Part shown: one piece after another, positions 14,784 through 21,160 of the stretch | How the letters are laid out: each line of letters begins with the position of its first letter | Numbering within the stretch: the stretch's first letter is position 1 | Virus record (IMG/VR): IMGVR_UViG_3300025127_000340 | Span: 1-21,382 of that record | From: a virus | Length of the DNA stretch: 21,382 nucleotides | Strand: one strand, 5' to 3' | Notes under the pieces: model-generated | Told to the model about the DNA's origin: nothing | The model's database searches: none | What the model saw: the letters and a program-made list of their open reading frames with translations, nothing else | Translations under genes and position numbers: made by a program

Positions 14784-14790
14784 TCTCCTT
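14784..14790 (-). promoter_or_regulatory. Shine-Dalgarno AAGGAGA overlapping an upstream stop
   Basis: AAGGAGA on the minus strand lies five bases before the ATG at 14778 and overlaps the TAA (14789-14791) of the preceding gene. Ribosomes finishing that gene would therefore be placed on the next ribosome binding site. Confidence 0.7.
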
Positions 14791-15280
14791 ATGTTCCGTC
14801 AATTTTATATGAGATGCTAATACCTATACCAAGTTCATTACCAGAACTAAAAGTAGATCCATTTGTAAAATCTGTTAAATTAAATGTTTCAGTATCACTT
14901 CCTTTTAAATTAGCCATGTGCAAATCTCCAGTAGTGCTAAACTCTCTAAAAACAGCACTTCCGTGACTAAGAGTTCCATCTATGGTAAAAGGAAAACCAG
15001 TTATTTTTCCCAAAGCAGTTGTTGAACTTGTTTGTGTAACTTGCATCTTTATAAATAAAGTAACCATGTTACCAACTCTAGTGTATCTACCTACTTTTAA
15101 AGTATCTCCACTTGATTGACTATATGAAGGAGTAAATGTTCCTTCTTCATAATCGTGCAAAACTTCACTAGACATTCCTGCATTATTTGAGTTAGCACTA
15201 AAGTCAACACCATTGCCACTACTAAAAGCTAACGCATCTAATGTGCCTACACCTGCTCCTATTACTTTTGTTAATGCCAT
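14789..15280 (-). CDS. Small tail/fibre-type protein with 'YEEGTFTPSY' domain
   Basis: A 163-aa protein. After a short Gly/Ser-rich N-terminus, residues about 42-163 form a beta-rich domain opening with LHDYEEGTFTPSYS, then GRYTRVGNMVTLFIKMQV and GFPFTIDG. This opening is common to many marine phage fibre proteins, where the domain usually forms the distal end of a longer fibre. Here it stands nearly alone. It could be a small receptor-binding tip or a decoration protein that joins another fibre. A TTALGKITGF segment near residue 88 resembles the short T-x-L-G pattern seen elsewhere in this cluster. AGGAG lies before the ATG at 15280. The gap to the preceding fibre gene is 9 bp. Confidence 0.7.
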   Translation of the reverse strand: MALTKVIGAGVGTLDALAFSSGNGVDFSANSNNAGMSSEVLHDYEEGTFTPSYSQSSGDTLKVGRYTRVGNMVTLFIKMQVTQTSSTTALGKITGFPFTIDGTLSHGSAVFREFSTTGDLHMANLKGSDTETFNLTDFTNGSTFSSGNELGIGISISYKIDGT

Positions 15281-15289
15281 TATTTACTC

Positions 15290-16183
15290 CTATACTCCTG
15301 CTAACTTATATGCACCAAAGAAGCTTAAATCACCACGAGACGTAGTTGCATCTACATCTGGTGTCGCAGTAATGTCATCTATATAAACAAATACTTCATA
15401 ATAATCAGTGGTGTTAGCTACATCTGTTACTGACAAACTTATAGTATGTTGATTTGTGTAATTATTTGATGGATTAATTCTTGAAGCATAAAATTTTGCA
15501 CCATTTTTCTTTATAAATATAAAAGTATCTACAAGTTGGGAATTATCCTGACCTAACATATGAACTTGTGTGTAAAGAAAATACGTTCCTGCCACTTCGG
15601 GTGTAAATCTATAATTTGTTGAATGGTCATATTTACCATCTGTATCATATACTTCTGTGTCAAATACAACTTTTGTATCTGATGCATCAGGAATATCTTG
15701 GTCTGCTGACATTTTTGCTAAAAACGCAGGTGTATTAGTTAATCTTTTGTCTAAAAGAGTTGGTGTTTGAGTAAAATTTACAACCCCACCACTTGATATT
15801 GCCATTGCATCTGTATCACTTGTACTACCAATGTTACCTGCATTAGGTATAATCACGTTACCTGTAAATGTACCGCTAGTTGCAGTCAAAGCATTATTAC
15901 TCGGATGGCTTACTGTGCCCACTGTTCTAAACAAGTAATACACAAAGATGTTGTTACCTGAGTTACTTGATGGTGCAGTAGTAAATGTAAGTGTAGTTCC
16001 ACTGCTTACTGCGTATGCTACAGATGGTTCTTGTATTACACCATCTACAGATACAAGTATATCCTCATCAGAACCTACTGAGTGCTCTAAAGTAAATGCA
16101 ACAGTAGAACCATCACCAGAAAACTGCGTGGCTGCTTTTGCTGCTACAAATCTATCTGCTGAGGTATTACCTATGTATGGCAT
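15290..16183 (-). CDS. Tail fibre with C1q/TNF-like C-terminal domain
   Basis: A 297-aa fibre protein. Residues 1-90 (MPYIGNTSADRF, QFSGDGSTVAFTLEHSVG, VSVDGVIQEP, FVYYLFRTVG) form an anchor-like module similar in order and motifs to that of the S74 fibre at 13375-14487. A short strand-rich spacer follows (FTGNVIIPNAGNIG). From about residue 151 the pattern is C1q-like: TPAFLAKMSADQ, VVFDTEVYDTDGKYD, RFTPEVAGTYFLYTQVHM, and a final FFGAYKLA. C1q-like domains form compact trimers and are used as binding heads by several phages. The target is unknown. GGAG lies about 10 bases before the ATG. The preceding gene ends 1 bp upstream. Confidence 0.82.
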   Translation of the reverse strand: MPYIGNTSADRFVAAKAATQFSGDGSTVAFTLEHSVGSDEDILVSVDGVIQEPSVAYAVSSGTTLTFTTAPSSNSGNNIFVYYLFRTVGTVSHPSNNALTATSGTFTGNVIIPNAGNIGSTSDTDAMAISSGGVVNFTQTPTLLDKRLTNTPAFLAKMSADQDIPDASDTKVVFDTEVYDTDGKYDHSTNYRFTPEVAGTYFLYTQVHMLGQDNSQLVDTFIFIKKNGAKFYASRINPSNNYTNQHTISLSVTDVANTTDYYEVFVYIDDITATPDVDATTSRGDLSFFGAYKLAGV

Positions 16184-16184
16184 T

Positions 16185-16517
16185 TTATGTGATCTCCATT
16201 ATACTCGCTACTGTATCTAAACTGTTAGCTCCGCTTGAAATAACTGACAGTGTGTGTCCAGTCTCCATAATAATTTTATTACCAGCCATAAATTCAAAAC
16301 TACTTCCAACTGGTATAGGTATATCTTTTGCTAGGAATACTGACTCAGTAGAATGTAATTTAATACTAGCATTTATTTGTGCTGAACTTGTGTTGGCTAA
16401 TGTAAGTCCTATAACAACTGTTGTTGTTGCAGAAGGTACAGTATATACAAGCATCTCTGCACTGGCAGACGTACTTGAGGTGCCATTATATACTTTGTTT
16501 TTAAAAGTATTAGCCAT
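16185..16517 (-). CDS. Small beta-rich virion-type protein
   Basis: A 110-aa protein without a named family that I can assign with confidence. It shows alternating short strands: EMLVYTVPSATTTVVIGLTL, then ANTSSAQINASIKL, a loop with AKDIPIPVGSSFEFM, and TGHTLSVISSG. 'Y-T-V-P-x-x-x-x-x-V-v-x-x-L-x-l-a-N' is a pattern I recall from small marine phage structural proteins with a jelly-roll-like fold. It may decorate the tail or fibres. A full Shine-Dalgarno precedes the ATG, and the preceding gene stops 10 bp before. It is the middle of three consecutive small beta-rich genes (16185-17502). Confidence 0.68.
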   Translation of the reverse strand: MANTFKNKVYNGTSSTSASAEMLVYTVPSATTTVVIGLTLANTSSAQINASIKLHSTESVFLAKDIPIPVGSSFEFMAGNKIIMETGHTLSVISSGANSLDTVASIMEIT

Positions 16518-16520
16518 TTA

Positions 16521-16530
16521 CACCTCCTTA
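16521..16530 (-). promoter_or_regulatory. Near-perfect Shine-Dalgarno TAAGGAGGTG
   Basis: The strongest ribosome binding site in the window, with AAGGAGGTG three bases before the ATG at 16517. The TAA that ends the preceding gene (16528-16530) forms its first three bases. Such complementarity to 16S rRNA suggests high expression of the 110-aa protein. Confidence 0.75.
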
Positions 16531-16980
16531 ACCTACATCGTCTAATAGAGCTACTACTATTGCTTCTGCTGTTGATGCAGAAGATATAGCATGAATATCA
16601 GCTACTGTAGTATTAGGAAGTCTTGCACAGAAAAATTCATTAGGTCCTATTGTTATACCATCTGTCGCAGAACTTGATGCAGTCCCTGCATCTAAAACGA
16701 TAAAAATACTTCTATCATTAGTGTCAACATTTTTAATAAATAAAAAATTTACTTTATCACCTGTTGCTACCGCAGTCGGTGCAGTGTCATCATCAACCGC
16801 AGTGTAATCTAAATAATTACCCGCAATCAAATCCGTGCTTGAATTTGATACACTCGTGAGTTTGTAATAAAACTTATCAGCACCATCAGCAGGTGTAACT
16901 GTCATTGTCGATGATAAAGTCCTTCTTATCTCATCGGGCAAAACACTAACCTGTATGGTCGCTATAGCTTCATTTGCCAT
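16528..16980 (-). CDS. Small conserved virion-type protein
   Basis: A 150-aa beta-rich protein. It begins MANEAIATIQVSVLPDEIRR, with TLSSTMTVTPADGADKFYYK following, and contains KVNFLFIKNVDTNDRSIFIV and GITIGPNEFFCARLP. The order of a lipocalin-like or jelly-roll sandwich with an exposed 'N-E-F-F' loop recalls small structural proteins next to fibre genes in marine phages. No enzymatic residues are seen, and no function can be assigned beyond probable virion component. GGAG lies before the ATG at 16980. The preceding gene stops 9 bp upstream, and the strong ribosome binding site of the next gene overlaps this gene's stop. Confidence 0.68.
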   Translation of the reverse strand: MANEAIATIQVSVLPDEIRRTLSSTMTVTPADGADKFYYKLTSVSNSSTDLIAGNYLDYTAVDDDTAPTAVATGDKVNFLFIKNVDTNDRSIFIVLDAGTASSSATDGITIGPNEFFCARLPNTTVADIHAISSASTAEAIVVALLDDVG

Positions 16981-16989
16981 TTTTTTCTC

Positions 16990-17502
16990 CTATCCTAAAG
17001 CTATGGCCAAACTTGTGGCCTCTGCCGCTATCGCAGCATTGTTTGTTAGTTGTATTGAGTCACCAACACTAGTGACTGCTGCTCCAGATCCAGCACCATC
17101 ACAAAAAACAATATCTGTATTACCATTTGCTATGGTCACTGTGCTACCAGAACCTTGTGTAATAATAGCACTTCTTGAACCAGAAAGACTATTTTTAATT
17201 ATAAAAAATCTTGACGAGGTATTTGGAACAATACTTACTGTATTATTGCCACCTAAATCAGAACCACTATCTTTAACATTTACTACAGAAAACATACCAG
17301 TTTGAACATTACTTGAACCAGAAGTTGGTGAATCAAGTCTAATTCTTAAATTAGTTGTTGTATCACTTGCGGTTAAATCACCTAGTGAAACTAGTCTGTC
17401 CACAATATTTAAATTGAAATTTGTAATGTCACCCCAGGTACCAGACTTTTCGCCTGATGCCATTACTTCGACACCTAAATTTGTAGAAAAAGAACTTGCC
17501 AT
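16990..17502 (-). CDS. Conserved tail-type protein ('TNLGVEVMASGEKSGTWGD' start)
   Basis: A 170-aa protein. The N-terminal TNLGVEVMASGEKSGTWGD (about residues 7-25) with following NIVDRLVSL is very common at the start of marine phage fibre and tail proteins, usually as 'x-N-L-x-L-x-x-x-x-x-G-x-x-S-G-T-W-G'. The remainder is a strand-rich region with TGMFSVVNVKDSG, TVSIVPNTSSRFFII and DIVFCDGAGSGAAV. It may form part of the fibre attachment platform. The start codon overlaps the stop of the repeat protein by 1 bp (TAATG). Function within the tail is not known. Confidence 0.72.
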   Translation of the reverse strand: MASSFSTNLGVEVMASGEKSGTWGDITNFNLNIVDRLVSLGDLTASDTTTNLRIRLDSPTSGSSNVQTGMFSVVNVKDSGSDLGGNNTVSIVPNTSSRFFIIKNSLSGSRSAIITQGSGSTVTIANGNTDIVFCDGAGSGAAVTSVGDSIQLTNNAAIAAEATSLAIALG

Positions 17503-18125
17503 TATGCCGCCTTATTAATCTCAACCCAAGTATCAGTCTGACTTGGAGTTATATTAGTATACTCAGTTGTAGCACCACTTACACTTACATAATTAGGTGT
17601 CTGACTTGGCACCACATCTTGGTATACATTCTCATTTCCAAGACCAGATGTCAATTCAAAACCAGTTACTGCGTATTTTGATTCTATTACAGTAGAACCA
17701 ATAGAACCAGTTGCACTCAGTCCCGTAGGAGTAACTAACGCAGTTCCAACTACTTGCTCATCACCAAAACCTATTGTTCCTACAAGACCAGTTTCAGTTA
17801 CAAGTGCAGATGCACTAACTGTTTCATCACCAGAAACACCAGTTGCGCCTAGTCCAGTAACAGCAAAACTTACATTACAAACAACATTTTCATTGCCTAA
17901 CGCAGTTGTTCCTGCAAGACCAGTTTCAGTTACAAGTGCAGAAGCGGTTACACTCTCATCGCCTAATGCAGTTGTTCCAGCTACTCCCGATACTGGATAT
18001 TCTGAAGCTTGTTGAGCAGTTCCTAAACCAGTGGTTGCTGAAACACCAGTAACTTCTACTGGAAGCGGACTATCCCAAAGACCTTCATCCCAAGTCCCTC
18101 GTCCCCATCCAGTAATTCTAGACAT
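17502..18125 (-). CDS. Repeat protein with seven imperfect ~20-23-aa beta repeats
   Basis: A 207-aa protein. It starts MSRITGWGRGTWDEGLWDSP, an aromatic Trp-Gly segment, and then has seven imperfect repeats between residues 23 and about 168. A typical unit is TGLAGTTALGNENVV, that is T/S-G-l-x-x-T-x-x-l-G-x-x-x-V followed by a variable strand. The C-terminus (DVVPSQTPNYVSVSG, then ITPSQTDTWVEINKAA) has two PSQT motifs and looks like a separate cap. The repeats resemble short beta-arches that could stack into a shaft. No enzymatic motif is present. The gene lies between two tail-type genes with 1-bp overlaps at both ends, so it is most likely a tail or fibre component. I know similar repeat proteins from marine phages only as unnamed open reading frames. 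Confidence 0.72.
   Translation of the reverse strand: MSRITGWGRGTWDEGLWDSPLPVEVTGVSATTGLGTAQQASEYPVSGVAGTTALGDESVTASALVTETGLAGTTALGNENVVCNVSFAVTGLGATGVSGDETVSASALVTETGLVGTIGFGDEQVVGTALVTPTGLSATGSIGSTVIESKYAVTGFELTSGLGNENVYQDVVPSQTPNYVSVSGATTEYTNITPSQTDTWVEINKAA
17622..18059 (-). repeat. Coding repeats of the 207-aa protein
   Basis: Seven protein repeats are encoded here. At DNA level, two 28-base segments (17783-17810 and 17915-17942) are identical and 132 bases apart, which equals 44 codons or two protein repeats. Recent duplication of a two-repeat block is therefore likely. Confidence 0.8.
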
Positions 18126-18580
18126 TAGGCAATCCTAATTATTGCATTACTTCCATTTGCAGTCGGAAACTGAACAGTAAAAGTTCCAGATGTTGATGTT
18201 TTATTACCACCAAAATCAAGTACAGCAACAGCTTTATTACTATCAGAACTATTGTAAATCAAAGCACCTCTTGCAGTAATAGTAGCTGTTGTAAAACTTA
18301 CATCAGTAAAATCAGTAAATGCAGTTGTTCCAGAAGTTGTTGGATCTACTCTTGCTAAAGTTCCTCCTCCAGTGGTGTAAGTGCCACTTGAAGCAACTTC
18401 TCCAGTTGTAACTAGTGCAGTTGTTGTAGCACCTAGTGTTGCAGTTGTAGAAGATTTACCTCCACTACTAATTGCAAAAAGTGCTAATTTAAAAGTATCT
18501 CCACCAGAGTTTTTAAAATTATGTACACCTTCTAACAATTCTTTTTTAAAAGATGTGCACATCGCTTGAGTAATGGCCAT
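18125..18580 (-). CDS. Conserved phage structural-type protein
   Basis: A 151-aa protein with a clear marine phage family pattern. It opens MAITQAMCTSFKKELLEGVH and NFKNSGGDTFKLALFAIS, has GTYTTGGGTLARVD in the middle, and closes ALIYNSSDSNKAVAVLDFGG with TFTVQFPTANGSNAIIRIA. This 'C-T-S-F-K-x-E-L-L' start and 'F-P-x-A-x-x-x-N-A-I-I-R-I-A' end are ones I recall from many uncultured virus genomes near the tail genes. No named function is available. It is beta-rich and of a size suiting a tail or decoration protein. AAGGAG lies just before the ATG at 18580. The next gene starts at its stop (TAATG). Confidence 0.75.
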   Translation of the reverse strand: MAITQAMCTSFKKELLEGVHNFKNSGGDTFKLALFAISSGGKSSTTATLGATTTALVTTGEVASSGTYTTGGGTLARVDPTTSGTTAFTDFTDVSFTTATITARGALIYNSSDSNKAVAVLDFGGNKTSTSGTFTVQFPTANGSNAIIRIA

Positions 18581-18867
18581 TATAATCTCCTTATTAAAGT
18601 TGCTAAATCATTACCACCATTCTTTTCTAGAATATTTACAATACTAGCACGTTCTTCTTTTTTTGCCAATGCAACGTAATCTAAAAGGATTTTTCTAATA
18701 TTTTCTTTATAAGCAAACGCTTGTTGTCTTATTGGCTCTGGTGCGGTGTTAGAAACAATACATATTTTATCCAAAACTATCTGTGCAATTTGTTCATCAG
18801 ATAAACCACCATTATCTGATGTTGATACATTTACATTACCAACTTGTGCAACATTAATATTAAACAT
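18580..18867 (-). CDS. Small helical conserved protein of unknown function
   Basis: A 95-aa protein. It starts MFNINVAQVGNVNVSTSDNG; the VGNVNVSTS part resembles the C-terminal motif of two other small proteins in this window. The rest is helical and charged: LSDEQIAQIVLDKI, APEPIRQQAFAYKENI, DYVALAKKEERASI, and a final DLATLIRRL. It carries no catalytic motif and could be an assembly factor or scaffold-like protein. I chose the ATG at 18867, seven bases after GGAAGG, over the ATG at 18873, which would leave only one base. It overlaps the end of the GT42/MptE-like gene by 8 bp and ends 1 bp inside the next start. Confidence 0.68.
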   Translation of the reverse strand: MFNINVAQVGNVNVSTSDNGGLSDEQIAQIVLDKICIVSNTAPEPIRQQAFAYKENIRKILLDYVALAKKEERASIVNILEKNGGNDLATLIRRL

Positions 18868-19543
18868 GATCATGCCTTCCAAATAAAATGGGTGTTTTAT
18901 CTTGTGGTTCTGGAGAACTTAGTTCAGATTGTCTACTAACTTCAAGAACGCCTTTGTTAATAGTTTGTACCAAAGGATCATCTAATCTGTGATATCCATA
19001 CAATTTTTCTTCATCGGGTACATTTGTATCTAATAAATTTGACCTATGTGCAACTTCAATTTGCATACCTTTATTTATTGCAACCGCAAGCCAAAACTCA
19101 GTGCAAGCTCTACCAGCTTCAGCCATATGTAAGTTATGCATGTAACTATAATCAATACCATATAAATTAATTTTATTAACTTTCTCATGTATTGCCAAGG
19201 CTATGGCATAAGGGACAGTATTATTAAAATAACAAAGTCCAGTATCCTTAACTACATCTGCCAATGGATATTTAACTAAATGTTTCACTCTTTTATCTAA
19301 CTCACACGTATATATAGGTTTTTTGTTATTTTTTAAAAACTCTCTAGCTATTTCAGTTTGTGTGCCTGCGTTCTTTGTATCAAGAAATCTAGATACTGGA
19401 TCCATCATTATTGTTCTATCAACGTGAATAATCCCACCTATAGAATTTATACCCCAGATCTCATCAAACTTTTTAGAGTTCACTCTAGCAGCTATAAAAT
19501 CAGCGTAACTAGCACCCAAACCCACTATAGCTATTTCCGTCAA
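18860..19543 (-). CDS. Rossmann-like protein resembling GT42 sialyltransferases or MptE-like proteins
   Basis: A 227-aa protein. The visible marks are a Gly-rich turn EIAIVGLGASYADF (G8, G10, S12), FDEIWGINS with N33, TIMMDP (D48, P49), PIYTCELDKR, CYFNNTVPYAIALAI (N107-T109), INLYGIDYSY (G129, D131), GRACTEFWLA, and SNLLDT near 168-173, then LYGYHRL. This order (G-x-G-x-S, F-D-x-x-x-x-x-N, x-x-D/N-P, x-G-I-D-Y/F) is like bacterial GT42 sialyltransferases and the MptE/DUF115 group, as I remember them. It may transfer a sugar or bind a nucleotide, but no activity is established, and the usual 'G-N-G' is 'G-L-G' here. It is cytoplasmic, with no signal peptide. It starts with TTG at 19543 overlapping the preceding stop (TTGA), with AGAGG before it. 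Finding it inside a virion gene cluster is notable. Confidence 0.7.
   Translation of the reverse strand: MTEIAIVGLGASYADFIAARVNSKKFDEIWGINSIGGIIHVDRTIMMDPVSRFLDTKNAGTQTEIAREFLKNNKKPIYTCELDKRVKHLVKYPLADVVKDTGLCYFNNTVPYAIALAIHEKVNKINLYGIDYSYMHNLHMAEAGRACTEFWLAVAINKGMQIEVAHRSNLLDTNVPDEEKLYGYHRLDDPLVQTINKGVLEVSRQSELSSPEPQDKTPILFGRHDHV
18875..18880 (-). promoter_or_regulatory. Shine-Dalgarno GGAAGG deciding the start at 18867
   Basis: GGAAGG on the minus strand is one base from the ATG at 18873 but seven bases from the ATG at 18867, favouring the latter. It lies inside the 3' end of the GT42/MptE-like gene. Confidence 0.6.
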
Positions 19544-20184
19544 GTTCTTGGCCTCTCTGGTAGTCCTCTGCGATATGCATCACTATTTTCTCTAGCCTCT
19601 GCTAAGTCTTTAACTCTTGATAAAGATTCTAGAAATCTTTGATTATACAATTGCATAACATCTGGTTCACCTTTCATATAGGTATACGCTTCAATTAAAC
19701 ATCCATATAATAAAGCGTTTGGTGCATTAGTGCTTAACCAGGTAGTACCAGAATCTCCAGAATCTTTTAAACTTGTTGGTCTGTAGTAGTAATGCAGTTC
19801 AACAGAGTAATTATCATCAGGTGTGGGAGATATAAGAAAATTATTTACATCAAATATAGCATAATATTTAGGTCTACCAGTTGATCCATCTGGATTAAAT
19901 TCTTGTAAAAAGTTTACATCTTTTTGTAGTAAAAAATGTTTAGTGCTTGAAGACGTTATAGACAAACTAAATGAAGCTAGATAATCACTTGGCACCGCTA
20001 AAAACTGATTGCTTGATGTCATTGCTCCCGTTACGTTTTTTCTAAAATATTCTAAATCAACTGCTTTAAGTATACGTTCTTCAGCAGATACAATAAAATC
20101 ATCTAAGTGATTAACAAAAGATGTTTCTTGATTTTCACTATAATCTTTAATAGCTGTTTTAAGTGTTGATAGTGTAAAACTCAT
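19540..20184 (-). CDS. Head-tail adaptor-like protein (T7 gp11/P22 gp4 type), second copy
   Basis: A 214-aa protein. The N-terminal part is helical (IVSAEERILKAVDLEYFRKN, about residues 31-50), followed by strands (QFLAVPSDYLASFSLSI, FLLQKDVNFLQEF), then TGRPKYYAIFDVNNFLISPT, PDDNYSVELHYYYRP, a LSTNAPNALLYGCLIEA helix and RFLESLSRVKDLAEARENSD. The 'G-R-P-x-Y-Y ... P-T-P-D ... Y-Y-Y' block also occurs in the 221-aa protein upstream (20492-21157), so the two appear related. Both resemble adaptor or tail tubular A proteins that form a ring below the portal. Which of the two would contact the portal cannot be read. The ATG overlaps the preceding gene's stop by 4 bp (ATGA, 20181-20184). Confidence 0.68.
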   Translation of the reverse strand: MSFTLSTLKTAIKDYSENQETSFVNHLDDFIVSAEERILKAVDLEYFRKNVTGAMTSSNQFLAVPSDYLASFSLSITSSSTKHFLLQKDVNFLQEFNPDGSTGRPKYYAIFDVNNFLISPTPDDNYSVELHYYYRPTSLKDSGDSGTTWLSTNAPNALLYGCLIEAYTYMKGEPDVMQLYNQRFLESLSRVKDLAEARENSDAYRRGLPERPRT

Positions 20185-20492
20185 GACGTACTCACAGTAA
20201 CAGTGCCTAATGCTGATTCTAATTTAAGTTTTTCTTTGAATGAAATAGTTTGTAAATCAAATATTGGAAACTCAACTTTTGCATCTCTAAATTCAACTCT
20301 AGGCTTTGGGTTTCTTAATGCTTGCGGATCTGGACCCACTCGTATTGGATCTAATTGTGGATGTTTAGGTTCATATTCGTCATAACCAACAGTGAGTCCA
20401 TTCCATTCTTTTCTCATGTCTTTTAGTTTATACCTAAATCCAGATCTCTCTGAATAACCAAAGGCTCTTTTGTTACTTGCGTATCTAGCCAT
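20181..20492 (-). CDS. Small conserved virion-type protein with C-terminal LGTVTVSTS
   Basis: A 103-aa basic protein. It contains FGYSERSGFRYKLKDMRKEW, NGLTVGYDEYEPKHPQLDP and DPQALRNPKPRVEF, a pattern ('S-x-R-S-G-F ... E-W-N-G ... K-H-P-Q-L-x-P ... D-P-Q-A-L-R-N') that I recall as highly conserved in marine phages. The C-terminus ALGTVTVSTS is nearly identical to that of the 95-aa protein at 10125-10412. It is probably a small structural or connector protein because it lies between the two adaptor-like genes. GAGGG lies before its ATG. It overlaps the preceding stop by 1 bp and the following start by 4 bp. Function is unknown. Confidence 0.74.
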   Translation of the reverse strand: MARYASNKRAFGYSERSGFRYKLKDMRKEWNGLTVGYDEYEPKHPQLDPIRVGPDPQALRNPKPRVEFRDAKVEFPIFDLQTISFKEKLKLESALGTVTVSTS

Positions 20493-21157
20493 TAAACCCT
20501 CAAGTATTTAATATCTGGTGTAAGTTTAAGAGGCACTCTATCTTCATCCTCATCACTAGCTCTTTGAAATTCTTCTTCGTAAACACTTTTAAGAATTTGT
20601 ATTCTATCTGGTGCTTTTTTCATTGATAAATAATAAGACAAGCCTGCAACTAAACAAGGTAAAAATCTGAATGGTATATCATGCGTGTTTTGCATAGTGT
20701 CTGCATCTTGTATTCTACGCACGTAATAATATATCAAACTATCTGAACTAGAGTCTGGTGTCGGCCATAAAATAACTGCAGGTGTAATTCGTCTATCAAA
20801 ATAATATTGACTTGGTCGTCCAGATTGATCTTTGTTTGGTAAATTTAAATAATCACCTCTGGACATTCTTGATAGTGAAAAATCTGTACCACTTCTTCTT
20901 ATTACAACTTCAAGTAAATCAGCATGATCTGCGGTAAATGTATAAGATGCAGTTCCAGATGTAAGTGCTTGAGTTTTCTGCTCAACAGTCCAAAGATTCA
21001 AACCTCTGTTTGCCCATTCAGAAAACATTATATTCAGAGATCTTCTAGCAGTTCTAAGATCATATCCAGTTTTAACTTCTAAACCACATCTTTCATATGC
21101 TTCTTCTATCGCATCTGATACATCTAATTCAAAATCTCTGGAGTTTGAGGTTGCCAT
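20492..21157 (-). CDS. Head-tail adaptor-like protein (P22 gp4 type)
   Basis: A 221-aa protein. The N-terminal helices (DVSDAIEEAYERCGLEV, TARRSLNIMFSEWANRGLNL) followed by strand segments (GTASYTFTADHADLLEVVIR), SGRPSQYYFDRRITPAVILW, PTPDSSSDSLIYYYVRR and a closing helical part (FLPCLVAGLSYYLSMKKA) match P22 gp4-like head completion/adaptor proteins. These bind the portal and connect it to the tail hub. The 'S-G-R-P-x-x-Y-Y ... P-T-P-D ... Y-Y-Y-x-R' block recurs in the 214-aa neighbour. Length is somewhat above P22 gp4 (166 aa). The C-terminus is acidic in part (RASDEDEDRVP). The start ATG has no strong ribosome binding site. The preceding small gene ends 3 bp upstream, so coupling is likely. 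Confidence 0.75.
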   Translation of the reverse strand: MATSNSRDFELDVSDAIEEAYERCGLEVKTGYDLRTARRSLNIMFSEWANRGLNLWTVEQKTQALTSGTASYTFTADHADLLEVVIRRSGTDFSLSRMSRGDYLNLPNKDQSGRPSQYYFDRRITPAVILWPTPDSSSDSLIYYYVRRIQDADTMQNTHDIPFRFLPCLVAGLSYYLSMKKAPDRIQILKSVYEEEFQRASDEDEDRVPLKLTPDIKYLRV

Positions 21158-21160
21158 TAT

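Noticed and set aside
17783-17942. Possible CRISPR-like direct repeats
   Set aside because: The two 28-base identical segments lie in frame inside a repeat protein and occur only twice at this identity. There is no regular spacer array and no cas gene nearby.
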